Below are positions 12,190-64,000 of a DNA stretch of 64,000 nucleotides, one piece after another. Numbering within the stretch: the stretch's first letter is position 1; each line of letters starts with the position of its first letter. This DNA comes from Pagrus major (taxonomy: Eukaryota > Chordata > Actinopteri > Spariformes > Sparidae). The DNA is taken from the NCBI RefSeq assembly GCF_040436345.1, contig NC_133220.1, positions 8,198,664-8,262,663 of the forward strand, in the 5' to 3' direction. Under the pieces are notes generated by a model. That model did no database searches, was not told the origin of the DNA, and saw only the letters and a list, made by a program, of their open reading frames with translations. The translations under genes and the position numbers were made by a program.

Positions 12190-13719
12190 TGCACACCTGC
12201 TCACCTGTAATCAGCTCTCTCTCTCACTGTCTGCTCTTCACTGCCTAATGATGCAAACTTTATGATGAATGGGTTCATTTGGTTAAGTGAGTCACTTGTT
12301 TGTAATGTTGTAAAACCTGAATGCAAGATGGGTTTTCTTTGGAATACAGATCGTCAATCGACAAGGTACCTAAAGTTGAATTTTGACCCAGTAAATGGCT
12401 CCAGGTTGTGCCCTGAGTAATCATTGCTTTTGCATTCTGTGACTCCGCCACAGAATCGATATAAATTAATTCAAGTTGAAACTACCACCTCTGCTACCAA
12501 ATGGGCACAATGTTAAACTTTTCTCTGTATTTTCCACTGAAACAGTGGCTGAAGTCTGTTCTGTAGAACCACAAATGTAGATTATTTTTTGCATTTCTGT
12601 GATGTTTTTAAGCGAACTACTGGTAATAGATTTCCGTTATATTCAGACAGGGAATCCTGGCATATTTAATTAACATTACCAACTCAGTTGATCAGTTTCA
12701 CTTGTTTTGTCTCCTAGCACCTTTACACTGATGCTAACAGCAGGGCTAGTGCACAGGCTACCAAAGTAGCTAATGGCTGACAGGCCAGTATGGAGTCAAA
12801 TCTTGCAAATTGTCATTGGATTCATTTGGCATTATTCACTGTTTCGTGTCATAAACAGCCAGAAAAAGTGCTGATGCTGGTTAATTCTCAGCATGCTGAA
12901 AGTGGAATTAGATGGAAACATGCGAAAAGCATTGTGACGTAACTTAAGAGTAGTGCAAGCGAAGGTACAAGTAGTTCACTTGGACTTTGAGGGGACTCCA
13001 AAGTGATCAATCTAGTTTTATTTAAGTGAGTAGTACGTGACTAATGAGGCTTATGTTACGTTTTTTACATCAGTTATCCCGAGGAAATGATCTAATGTTT
13101 AGGTTTATGTAAACATGGTTCAATAGTTGGCAGGATGAAACACAAGTGTCTTGATCTCGGCATAACTGCTTTCTGTCCTTCATGTTTTATCCAAGTAGGA
13201 TTATTAATAAAGAGTCTTTCCACGAAGAGGAAAGACTCTTCAGGAAGTGGTTAACCTCCCAACAGGTACTCTGATAACAGTATTCAACTGGTTGTGCATG
13301 CAGTTTTGAAGTGTGTGTGAAAGAAACAGGCCTGAATAAAGTGAAGTCAAACACTGTCTAGTTAAATGGTTGTTGGTAAAAAGATGATTGTGTCTGTGTT
13401 GTGGACCTGGTGTGTGGTGAAAAGGAAAAAAAATATACTGGAATAAAAGAAAAATCCAGATGGCAGACGTCTGAACAGTGAGTCTGTATGGGTGGTTGAG
13501 TGTGTGACAGAGGTAAAATTATTGCTGAATGACTGAAGCTGAGCTGTCAATCACCCGCTGAGATTCCCCCCTACGACTGATCAATAGACAGACAAAGGCA
13601 GGACTTGCAGGTGAGTGTTAAAAAACATGAAAAATGACAGATACTGTATCAACAGTAGCCTGGAAATATGTAGTTGTAACCTGTACACCATCATCATTAA
13701 TCACAATTGTAGATTCACC
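12190..13719. other. Intergenic spacer between rbm12 and the minisatellite
   Basis: No gene or recognised repeat. The one discrete structure is a perfect inverted repeat: arms 13211-13222 and 13230-13241 (12 bp each) around a 7-nt loop. Confidence 0.5.
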
Positions 13720-14880
13720 TTGAATGACCATAGAGGATGGCTAGAGGATAGGAGTAATAAAAAAGGGGGCGTTGGCTGCCTGTAAATAATAATTGGTGCA
13801 TAGTACACTGTAGATGGTACAGGGTTGTTGTTAGATGGTATACCTTATCCTGTATTTGGGTTCTATGTAGGAGCCAATAAATGGTAGATGGTAAATGGTA
13901 GTGTGAAGATGGTGGTATGTCAATGGTAGTATTTAGATGGTAGATAGTGGTATGTTGTAGGTAGCATTTTGATAGTAGATGGTGGCCTGACTCCAGTAGC
14001 CTGTAGAGGGTAGGTAGTGGCCCGAAGATGGTGGCCTGCATATGGCAAATAGTGTCATGTAGGTTGTAGCTTTTTGGTGCAAAATGGTGGCCAATACATG
14101 GTAGACTGTAGCCTGTGAATGGTGGTATGTAGATGGCCTGTCTATGGTAGTGTTTGATGCTATATGGTGGCCTCTAGATGGTAATGTTAAGACGCTGACT
14201 TGTAGATAGTAGATAGTGTCCTACAGAGGTAGATAGACGAATGTGGATGGTAGCATTTAGGTGCCATGCGATGGCTAATAGATGGTAGATGGTGGCCTGT
14301 AAGTGGCAGTATTTAGATAGGTGGTGGTCTGAAGACGGTAGCCTGTAGAGGGTAGATAGTTGCCTTTAAATGGTAACAATTAGGTGCGAAGTGGTGGCCA
14401 ATAGATGGCAGGATGTATCCTGGCAGCTAGTAAATGGTAGAAAGTGGCCTTTAGATGTTGGCATTCAGATGAAAGATGGTGGCCTCTATATTGTAAATGG
14501 TATCCTGTAGATAGTAGCATTTCGGTGCAAGATGGTGGCCAATAGATGGTAGATTGTAGCCTGTGAATGGTGATTATGTAGATGGTCTGCCTATGGTAGT
14601 GTTTTGATGCTATCTGGTGGCAGGTAAATGGTAGATGGGGCAATGTGGTGGCCAGGAATTGGTTGAAAGTGGCTTGTAGGTAGTAGCATGAAGATGATGG
14701 TTTGTAGGTGGTCGTGTTAAAATAATAGAGGGTAGCATTAAGGCGCTAGGTGGTAGTTAGTAGTCTGAAGATGGTAGTGTTTAGAAAGTAGATCTTAGTG
14801 GTCTAGATGGTTAATGGTAGCCTTAAGATAGTGTTGTGTAGATTGTAGTAGTTTATATAGTGGATGGTGGCCTGTAGTTC
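13720..14880. repeat. 1.15-kb degenerate minisatellite (GATGGTAGCCTGTAGATGGTAG type)
   Basis: The block is built from drifted short units containing ATGGTAG, ATGGTGGCC and CTGTAGATGG. A higher-order period is visible: the segment near 14070-14180 (GGTGCAAAATGGTGGCCAAT onward to a TTTGATGCTATATGGTGGC end) recurs near 14525-14635, about 450 bp later, with few changes. Partial forms lie near 14260 and 14380. ORFs on the - strand in this block are translations of the repeat. Confidence 0.88.
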
Positions 14881-14889
14881 TTTTTTTCA

Positions 14890-17100
14890 GTTCAGTTGTT
14901 TGTTGGAAGCAATGCAGATTGTGTAATTGGTTGCTTTTCAGTTAATGTACTATTTATTTCCAAGGGAATTAAAAAAATATATTAGACTTGTGAAACTGTT
15001 GTCTAGTTTTTGGAATTCACCCCATCATAACTATAGTGCAGGTACTGACATGTGCAGTAGCTCAATCCAGACCTGTAGTTCAGGTAATAAAACTAAGTTC
15101 CTGTTTCTGACTGCTGTGTCTACTTCCAACTAAACTGTTGCAATTTGAGGAATTTGATTGTGTAATAAGTGAAGTGATTTATTATTGTTTAATTTGTCAT
15201 GTTATATGATTAATGTAATAATAATGAATATAGTGAATCGAGTTTAGAGACAGCTTGAGCTGGTAAAGGTGGACACACATGGATGTAAGCAGGTTTCACA
15301 GGGAAGTGGCCCATTAGAATGAGGATGAGGATATGATGACGTCAAAGACGGGTGAGGCAGGAGGAGGAGGAGGGTGTGAGTGTGTGTGTCTTGAGTGTGG
15401 ATGTGTTATACAGGGTTTAACTCAGCACCATGGTTCTGTATAGTATACCCCTTTCCTCCTCAGGACTCTATTTGTCTGCCTTTGGTCTTTCTGTTCTGTT
15501 TCTCTTCTATGATGTGCCGCGTTGCTGCTTTTTCTGACTCCACTGTGGTTCTGCTCCAAAGGATGAATAAAATGACCCTGCATTGTTCTCTGTGAGGATG
15601 CTGGCTCGAGCTGTGTTCAGGTTTTTCTGTTCCTGCTCTGCTCTTACTGATCTCACCTATACCTTTGAGGATTTTCTGTTTTTTCTCTCTCTCTGATCAT
15701 CCCATACAGCCTAGGACTTTGGTACAGCTCATCTTCTGACTCATCAGACACCTTGAATGCTTTTTTGCTTCAGCAAGAGTACTTCCGGCTTCAGTGTGTG
15801 CCTTTCAACATAAAAGCGCAGAAACGCACTCTTCAGCAATTCATGAATGGATTGCGGAGGTTCATTGTTGTCATTGAAAACTATTTTGAGCAAAGAAATC
15901 TTAATTTAAGGTCAACTTACTAACACTTTTCCTAATAGATGCTGGTATAGATGCTGGTAATTATATCCATGACCATATATCACTACCTGTTACTATTTTG
16001 AGCAAATGGCATCTGCTGAGAAAAACCTTAAGAGGTGGTTGTAAACCTCAGCAATTTCACCTTGTGTGAAGATTTTGTTTGGTAATGTGATATTTAATCA
16101 TGACACAATTGAGATTAAATAAATATAAAGTAACATTAAATTACATTTTTTAAATGTAAAAGCTGCACTTAAGACCAGAGTCATCCAGTGAGAACAGTTT
16201 CTAAGTTGAACATTGTGCAATTAATCTGTATTTGTTAATGCACAACCTGAAGTACAAACACTGGTCAGCACTTTATCATTTAATTACAGTACTTTGTAAA
16301 GCTGCTTTGATTTGGTTACTATATGAATTATTTGTCAGAATACTTGTAGATCAATACAAATATGTCAAAATGTCCAACAGTGTGTTTGCTCGGCCAAAAG
16401 ATTGAAAATATGTCATCTAAGATTATGGTTGCAATTAGCTGTAGCTCAGGAGGAAGAGCGGGTTGTCCAGGAATTGGAAGGTCACTGGTTCGATTTCCTC
16501 GGCTGCATGTCAAAGTATCCTTGAGCGAGATACTGAACCCCAAATTGCTCCTGATGAGCAGGTCAGCACTTTGCATTGCAGCCTCTTCCATCAGTGAATG
16601 AATATGTGTGTGAATGGGTGAATGTGACAAGTGTTGTAAAGCGCTTTGAGCAGTCAATAGACTGGAAAAGCACCATATAAATGCAATAATTACCATTAAT
16701 GAGCTCACCCTATAGGCTGTAGTGAGATCATATGAAAACCTTTCTAATCCTTTTTAACTTTGGCCTTTTTCTTTTCTTACTTGTACTATGCTCTTTGGAC
16801 ACTGGTTTTGTGGAAGCAAAGTGGGCATTTATGTCAAAACGAGCCTATCCTACTTTCAAGGTGAACTGAACACAAGAATAAAGCTGTTTTTTTATTCTTA
16901 CTGTGTTACTGGAGTTTTGACCTGTTCTTGGCTTTATGATGCAGGCACCTTGCAACTGAGGTGAATGTAATAATGCCACATTGACTGCAGAGTTTGTATT
17001 TAAAATGTAATTAGTTGATATTGTGTGTATTAAGTTGATTCATCACGGCCCATCCTGCTGTAAGGAACGGATATGAAAGGAATTTGTTGTGATGCTGCTT
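14890..17100. other. Intergenic spacer upstream of cpne1
   Basis: No gene recognised. It contains a SINE-like element at 16436-16700. Short ORFs (for example near 14927 and 15395) have no homology-like features. Confidence 0.5.
16436..16700 (+). mobile_element. tRNA-headed SINE-like element
   Basis: The left part has RNA polymerase III promoter-like boxes: an A-box-like stretch (TAGCTCAGGAGG, near 16442) and a B-box-like stretch (GGTTCGATTTCC, near 16487). A body follows with phrases common in teleost dispersed repeats (CTGAACCCCAAATTGCTCCTGATG; GTAAAGCGCTTTGAG; AAAGCACCATATAAATGCA). The head is too degenerate for a working tRNA gene. Family name not assigned; short inverted ends (TATGGT / ACCATTA) leave a DNA-transposon-derived alternative open. 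Confidence 0.65.
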
Positions 17101-17119
17101 TTACTCTGAAGGAGCCGGG

Positions 17120-17249
17120 CCGGAAGTGTGATCTATTGTAGCTGGCGCCTTCTTAAAAACTGGAAACGTCACCCGGACCCCCAGAGGGCGTGACTGACGT
17201 CTCGTCTTGTCCAATCAGGACGCGGTTGTGTCGCTTCCTGTCCAATCAG
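17120..17249 (+). promoter_or_regulatory. cpne1: cpne1 promoter: ETS site, CTCF-like site, paired CCAAT boxes
   Basis: An ETS/GABP-type CCGGAAGT lies at 17120-17127 and a CTCF-like core (12 of 14 positions) at 17178-17191. Two identical CCAATCAG boxes lie at 17211-17218 and 17242-17249, 31 bp apart (about three helical turns). CpG content rises locally, and a 5'UTR exon with a good donor follows. No TATA box was seen. It fits a TATA-less housekeeping promoter; activity is inferred. Confidence 0.6.
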
Positions 17250-17279
17250 AGTGCATCCTGTTTACGAGCCGCTCCCTGT

Positions 17280-17457
17280 TAGCTGCAACTGCTGAACGGA
17301 GACAAACGGCGTCATTCTCGCTCAGTTACAGTTTCGTTATTAACTCAAATAGTTTCTAATTTTGGTAAAAAAGTCAACAGAGAGGTCAGATAACGGTTCG
17401 GGCACTCTGTCGTGTGTTTACTCTTCGCTGAAAAGCCGTCGTTTCCTGTTCCGGACT
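17280..17457 (+). other. cpne1: Putative cpne1 5'UTR exon
   Basis: CpG-rich sequence between the paired CCAAT boxes and a strong donor (ACT|GTGAGT, intron starting at 17458). The cpne1 start codon immediately follows an acceptor at 19456, so at least one upstream non-coding exon is required. The 5' edge is not determined. Confidence 0.55.
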
Positions 17458-25681
<8,224 letters not shown>

Positions 25682-26845
25682 ACTCCACCCCGACACACCC
25701 CAACTGTGCACTCCTCAGACCCGACCATGATGCTGAAGGCCAACCCTCATCTCATTCCAGGATCAGACCACGCCCCTCTGCTCTGGCCACACCCACACAA
25801 TCGACCACTATTCAGGGACCAACCTGATGCGTTGCACTGAATCTCAGCCAATCATAACGCAGCACTGCGCTGTCAGCCAATCAGGAGGCCACGAGCAACC
25901 ATTCCCAGTTTTTGTTTTTTTCCAATCAGTTTTATAATTACTTAGTATAGATGATTGATTATTGATTCCTTCTGCTGCTTCCACACTAACTATGCATATC
26001 AACATTCACAGAGCCACACACACACACACAAAGGATGTGTCCGCCATTTTTGGCTCCACATTCTGAATGTTGCCATAGTAACAAGATCTCCTGAGAGTTG
26101 AATCTGTATTGACTTTGGTTAGAGAGAAGTTTGGGGGTTTCCCATTCACTTCAATACAGGCAGCATCTTGTGGTCATTAGAGCGTGTGTGTGGCTCTGAT
26201 TAGCTGAATTGATCAGGTATTGATACTTTGCACTTTGCTTTTGCTCTAAATGCTGGAAAATTATATTATAGCGTTATATATTCTATATCGTAGCTTTACT
26301 ACTATAGCCTTTCTAACAAACTCAACTATAGCCTTACTGTAGACTTTAGCGTAGCCTCAGCACGCTTCAGCTGCTTCAGCCTGAATGTTTCAAGACTGTT
26401 CTGTCACGACTCTCAGTGGTTTGTTGATCTCGTCATCTTGGCTCCCAGTGCCAAACTCATTTATTCCATGAAGCTGTGTTTAGTCTGTGTTTCCTGAAAT
26501 GGAAGTGATCCCTGTTTGACCCTTAAAACACTAAACCTGGTCACCTGCTACATCCCCTACATGATGTCGGTATTATACACAGGTCATGCTGCGAATCGAG
26601 TCGTCATCAGTTAATCTTTGCAGACTCCTTTGCCGCCATGTACATGTGTAACTCCGACTTCAGACAGTAGAGGCACCAGTTATTCGCTCTACAGGGGAAA
26701 AACAACAACTAAACAATAAATGACAAGATTTAAATAAATAAAGAGCAATAATAGAAGAATCATGGAGTTGAGTGAAGTCTGTGGAGGACAGCTTGTTACT
26801 TAAAGTAAAGATGATGTCCCAGAATAAAGTGCCTTTCTGAATAAA
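25682..26845 (+). other. cpne1: cpne1 3'UTR with clustered poly(A) signals
   Basis: Non-coding sequence after the cpne1 stop. AATAAA hexamers cluster at 26715, 26733, 26737, 26823 and 26840, making 26.7-26.9 kb the likely transcript end. One further hexamer lies at 28597. Confidence 0.5.
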
Positions 26846-27436
26846 CCCTCTGACAGATTCTGAGTCTTCAGAATTGAATATTTGCTGGGAGCCAACATGG
26901 CTGCCTCAGTCATGATGTTGTGATGCTGTGTTCAGGTCATGTGGAAGTTACCATAAATACTTCAAGCATCTTAAATCGGACTATCTTCCAGTTGTAGGTC
27001 GATCACATGCTGGACAAAGGTCCTGTGCTAGCGGGGTAAACACCAACTCACTTGCTAGCTACAGAGCTAACTGAGCTAGCAGTAGCTACATTCATAAACA
27101 GAATACAGTAAGCAGCAGGTAGCTACTCTTGTGATGTTGCCCCTATTTGTTTGGAGTTAAACAGGTGACTGATTCTTACATACTGCACCTTTAACTGTCT
27201 CTCTTTAGCAATAAATAAGGCAGAAATGCAAAAAACAATCTTAAAAGGAACATGGCCGCTGTCTCCAGTTCTCCAGGAAGACGTAACCACGGTAACCCTT
27301 CATCCAACATGACCTCACCGGGGCGTCCCACATGGCTGAGCAGCATCACACTGAGAGTCTGACTGGAGTCTGCTCTGTTTAAATACCAAAGGCTATTTCC
27401 TAATTAATCTCCCATTGGGGATACTACAATGACCTG

Positions 27437-27472
<36 letters not shown>

Positions 27473-28917
27473 ATGTGTCAAAATGTCTCAAAGTGTGTCA
27501 AGACTCATGTTTACTGAAGCAACGCCACATTTAATGTTGTCAAAAATGTTTATTAAAGAGCTTCTGCCAACACATCATCTGCAGCCACTTTACTCACAAC
27601 TGCTAAGAGTTGATTTGAAATCACATTAAACCTCTTTAAATCACCACTTTTGCTGTTGATGTGAGAGAGATGACAGAAAAGAAAGGACGTTTTAAAAAAA
27701 AAAATATTTTGAAGTTATATTTTTGGCTTTTCTGTGGGTCCATTTTATTTACGTGACATCTTTGTATTGCATTTTATTTGTAACACTGACATTTGACATT
27801 CTTCATGTTTGGGAACAGTTTGTGTAGCAAAATAATCGCCGACTAGTCTTTGTAGCTTACAACGGCAGCTGTAAAGTGTTTTGAATTGGGAAAAAAGTGT
27901 TATAGAAATACTTTGCAGCTACATCTAATGGTGTTAATCAGCAAATGGAGCTAAAACTGCAAAAACTGTTAATTTATGCAGCTGTTTTCTAGAGAGACTA
28001 ATGAAGAGTTCTGACCCCCTCAACAAGGTTATGCTGGAAAAAAAATGATTTAATGGACCACAACTTCAGATTATTTTGTGTTTGTCATTTTAATTTTAAC
28101 TTCCTTCGATGCCAACCTGCGACACATTCTCAAGCTTGAAGTCCCTGTCAATCTGCCGTGATGAGTTGTTGCCAAAAATGTGTTTTATGTTCAAGTTGAA
28201 GGGAACTCTGTTTTCACACGTGGTTTAAAATGTTGGTTTAGCCTCTGTTGTTGGAAATGTGAAATGTGCTGTATTGCCACTGTAGCTCTGGATGTGTAGT
28301 CACATGATGCTGTGATGTCATCAGGTACGGCAGCTTTTTGAGAAGGGAAAAAAGACACAAAAGAAAATGCTTTCCTGTCTTAGCTTGATAAAGAACTACA
28401 TCTCCCATAATGCTTTTGCTCCACATTGCCGCTCACCTTCTCACTGTGACCAAACGGTGTGTTTGCTGCTTTATTCACAGCGTCATGTGACCAAAAGCTT
28501 AACTGCTCACTAATTTCAACTTATCCCAGTACATCAACTAACCCAGTATAACCAGTAACATCATGTCTGTATGAATGCTGCCTGTTACAACACAATAATA
28601 AAACAACTTTGGGAAAGAGAAAACGTTTTATTTACTGTCTTTCAGTAGTGAGTGTGTGTGTGTTTTAAGGAGGAAACTAGTTGAGCAACTCTATTTGCTT
28701 TCTCAAACATTAGAGAGGACCTGCCCTAACAGACACACACGCCTCCATGTACAGTTACACACACACACACACAGGTGCCTCCCATCACCCTGTTAAACAG
28801 ACGACACACACACAGCAGTTAGTTTCCAGTTGCTGAAGGGAGAAGACAGAAGAGAGCAGAGAGACACGATGTAGACCAGGTAGACAGGTGACCAGGTGAA
28901 CAGGTATCAGGATCATC
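26846..28917 (+). other. cpne1-fer1l4 intergenic spacer
   Basis: No gene recognised. A (CA)n run lies at about 27440-27468. The sequence ending at 27194 (TACATACTGCACCTTTAA) is a right end of the TTAAAGG inverted-repeat family seen near the asap gene. The last 100-150 bp before 28918 should hold the fer1l4 5'UTR, but no clear promoter motif was seen. Confidence 0.45.
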
Positions 28918-49584
<20,667 letters not shown>

Positions 49585-50367
49585 AGACCCCTGCAGGAAG
49601 TCTTCGTCGTCTTGTCCTGGACGTAACAGACCGTCTGCACTGATCCAGTTTACGACTGACTGAAGTTTCATTTAACCTGATTTCTGTGGAGCCAATCAGT
49701 AAAACTCATGATTTAACGTGTTTACACTGACTGAACCGCATTACCCAGAATCCTCATTATTATGAACACAGCCTGGGTCATGGAGGAATAATCAGGGATT
49801 CTCCGTCACTAGAGGAAATTACCAGACACATTACTGCAGATTGAAGTCACATGTTTATGTTGTGTAAATTAAAGATGGTTTGCAGCGTTGGATAGATTTG
49901 TGATAAATCAGCACATTTCTGAAACATAAACTTTAACTTTGTTGTGTACAAGTGTAGGTTTGTTTAGTGAATATAGTTGTGTTTGCAAATTTTGTATTTT
50001 CAAAGTAAATACATTCATGTTTTTGTTTGATTTTGCACTGACTCAGAACTGATTCACAAATATGTTTAATAAATTTGACTTTTAAGGGTTAGAGGAGTGA
50101 AATAAAAGTCAGGGTCGGACTTCATGTCGTCTTCAGGCTGAGCAACAGGAAGTGAGAAATGGTTTGTTTACAGACGCTCGCTCTGATTGTTTCCTCTCAG
50201 ACTCTGATGATGTTTGAATGTTGCCTCAGAGACTAGACGGGAAATGATGATGGAAAATGTAGTATGAGGTTCAGTTTGTGCCACAAATATGTCAACTATC
50301 AGATAACACTGGTGAGTTATTTTACGTTACACTAACAGCGCGGCTCAGTCAGTCTGACCACCACTTT
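49585..50367 (+). other. fer1l4: fer1l4 3'UTR
   Basis: Sequence after the TGA at 49582-49584. Candidate poly(A) signals are ATTAAA at 49868-49873 and AATAAA at 50068-50073 and 50101-50106; the pair near 50.07-50.11 kb is favoured as the transcript end. Confidence 0.5.
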
Positions 50368-50369
50368 GG

Positions 50370-50530
50370 TATATAATGAAATATCTGTACGACTATTGGA
50401 TGGATTCCTGTGACAGTTTGTACACAAGTTCATGTCCCCCAGAGGATGAACCTTACTGACTTTTCCTTTGAGGTTCACATTTGTGGATTTGAGTAAAATT
50501 TCTCAACAACTATTGGACGAACTGCTTAAA
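50370..50530. mobile_element. Dispersed repeat fragment, same family as 31150-31330
   Basis: It contains ACTATTGGATGGATTCCTGT, CATGTCCCCCAGAGGATGAA and CTCAACAACTATTGGACGAA, parallel to the copy in fer1l4 intron 2. Non-coding; boundaries approximate. Confidence 0.6.
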
Positions 50531-50661
50531 TCTTTTTTTTTTAAATAAAAGCAGATTTTCAGATTATGCTACCTTTGTTCTTTACTTTCTTGAAAAAGAA
50601 TTTGAAAAATACGGAGGTCTGGAAAATGTTTGATTACAGTTGAATCCTCTTTTAACTCACT

Positions 50662-51011
50662 TTAAAGGTGCACTATGTAATTTGGGGGGAGGAACTTTTA
50701 ATCAGAAGAGAAAGATCTTCCCTTTTTTTGTGCCTCAACAAACTAATTAAACAAACTCTCTTTGCTTTCATGAATAAACTCAATAAACAAACTGACCTTA
50801 AAGGACAACACAGCTTCATACTGTTTTACTTTGTTTATGTGTGGCGGACCCTGCCACCTTTCTATCTCCAAACAGTGTTCTGGGACCTTATTTTCCTCTG
50901 AGAACAGCTTGTTTATTCAGTTATGAGTTTGTATTATTACCTCATTATTATTGTAAATATTAAAATTCTGAGTTTGAATTTCTTCTCCAGAACTACACGG
51001 TGCCCCTTTAA
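50662..51011. mobile_element. 350-bp inverted-repeat element (TTAAAGG...CCTTTAA family)
   Basis: The left end TTAAAGGTGCACTATGTAAT and the reverse complement of the right end (TTAAAGGGGCACCGTGTAGT) match at 16 of 20 positions. Other ends of the family lie at 51222 (right end), 53273 (right end), 53344 (left end), 59185 (left end) and 27194 (right end). Superfamily not assigned; a TTAA-type target duplication is possible. Confidence 0.75.
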
Positions 51012-51132
51012 GATTTATATTTATGTGACATTTAATGAGTCGCAATGTGATTACATCATTACTTGGCATCACAAGGAAACGTTGTTACACTCTTTTTGAT
51101 TAACATCACCACATTTCTCCGTTCTTCTCCTC

Positions 51133-51222
51133 TCTGTTTGTTTTTATTACCTCAATAAATATTCTAAATATTAAAATTCTGACTTTGAATTTCGCCTCCG
51201 AAACTACATATTGCCCCTTTAA
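51133..51222. repeat. Second right end of the TTAAAGG family (direct repeat of 50926-51011)
   Basis: About 85 bp repeat the end of the preceding element: ATTACCTCA, ATTAAAATTCTGA, TTTGAATTTC, AACTACA and GCCCCTTTAA in the same order. No matching left end was seen, so this is a truncated or solo copy, or a tandem duplication of the element's right half. Confidence 0.75.
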
Positions 51223-51239
51223 TCGTGTTTGACATGATC

Positions 51240-52009
51240 TAATCAGACTCTTGTGTGGTGTGCTCGGTCAGCAGTGCGCGCTCCCGCGGCACACAGCCCC
51301 GCCGCCGCGCACCGTGAACGCGCCTTTCCATGCGGTTTGAATGAAGAAGGAAACGCAGAAAGGAAAAAAAAAAAAAAAAGATCAAGATCAGCTGATGATG
51401 AAAAAGACATGAAGCTGATTCTGGAGCGGAGAGCAGACACCGGTTTGACTCCCTCATCTGAAGCCGGTACCGGTGCGCAGGGGTACCGGTCCTCCGCTCG
51501 GCCCCCCCGCTCTTTGTGAGAGAGACCCGGGCGGGTTTCAGGGTTTTTTTCCTCTGGATGAAGCAGCTGCACCGGAGAGAGACTCGTTTGGATTGACACG
51601 CTGATGATCCGGGAGTGTTTTCACGTTGCGGTTCTTTGTTGGATCTGCGCTCTGAGTGGTTCATTTCCAGCTGGATTGAATCACCTTTTGTTTGCGGGCT
51701 GATGCTGCGGTTCACAGTGAAGTCACACTGACGGAGCACATCTTTCTTTATCTCCTCATCTGCCCCTTAAAGCTCATTCATCTCCAGCGGACTGTGTGTG
51801 AGAGTGGGAACAACGCCGATGGGATTATTCCACCTGAAATCATCTTTCATATTATTTTATTATTCATGATAATTGGCTGTGGGGAGCAGCGGTAGGGGGG
51901 TTCCGCCTCTTGTCTTTTGTGTGGAGCTGATCTTGTCAGTCCCGGACCGTGTTAGTCCGGTCCTGTCCCGGGTGGGTCCCGGTGCGTCCCGGGTTGAGGA
52001 GCAAGCACC
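51240..52009 (+). promoter_or_regulatory. CpG-rich promoter and 5'UTR of the asap gene
   Basis: A sharp rise in GC and CpG (GCGCGCTCCCGCGG near 51275; repeated CCGG and CCCGG words to about 51990) leads without a visible intron into the ATG at 52010. The stretch between the short A-rich run at 51366-51379 and the ATG contains several upstream ATGs in short frames. No TATA box. It is read as a CpG-island promoter plus 5'UTR; the exact start site is unknown. Confidence 0.65.

Positions 52010-64000
<11,991 letters not shown>

Noticed and set aside
13715-14643. Two - strand ORFs of about 90-110 codons
   Set aside because: They are translations of the minisatellite, with repeated YHL/LLST-type residues; no start context or splice support.
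16440-16515. Possible tRNA gene
   Set aside because: A- and B-box-like words are present, but no cloverleaf with a paired acceptor stem could be drawn, and it continues into a SINE-like body.
51253-51519. 88-codon ORF in the asap CpG region as a separate gene
   Set aside because: It lies in the presumed 5'UTR, includes an A-rich run and has no motif; at most an upstream ORF.

Overview
This is a vertebrate nuclear window, almost certainly a ray-finned (spiny-rayed type) fish. Coding exons are short and joined by GT-AG introns of often 75-150 bp. There are many long (CA)n/(TG)n microsatellites, and several dispersed repeats resemble those common in teleost genomes. All supported genes lie on the + strand; none was found on the - strand.

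Layout: (1) 401-464, last coding exon of nfs1 (mitochondrial cysteine desulfurase). (2) 3395-12180, rbm12, with a CpG-rich promoter, a 5'UTR exon, a 4.8 kb 5'UTR intron, one 899-codon coding exon with five RRMs, and a 3'UTR ending near an AATAAA. (3) 12190-17100, gene-poor DNA with a 1.15 kb degenerate minisatellite and a tRNA-headed SINE-like element. (4) 17120-26845, cpne1 (copine-1), with its own CCAAT/ETS promoter and 15 coding exons giving 535 aa. (5) 28918-49584, a ferlin placed as fer1l4: 49 coding exons that join in frame to 2047 aa with multiple C2 domains, FerB and a C-terminal membrane anchor. (6) 49585-51240, spacer rich in small inverted-repeat elements. (7) 51240-64000, 5' part of an ASAP-family ArfGAP (BAR-PH-ArfGAP-ankyrin-proline-rich), closest to ASAP1, leaving the window in exon 23.

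The order and shared orientation nfs1-rbm12-cpne1-fer1l4 match what I recall of human 20q11.22, where FER1L4 is annotated as a pseudogene/lncRNA. Here the reading frame is intact. The ASAP gene is not part of that human neighbourhood, so a rearrangement boundary probably lies in 49.6-51.2 kb. cpne1, fer1l4 and asap are all membrane-phospholipid proteins (C2 or BAR/PH), but nothing in the sequence shows that they work together.

The most striking non-coding signal is intron architecture. Several short introns begin with an (AC)-rich stretch right after the donor and end with a (GT)-rich stretch right before the acceptor, so the two ends could pair in the pre-mRNA. I see no operon, CRISPR, prokaryotic or plasmid-like feature, and no wholly new gene system.
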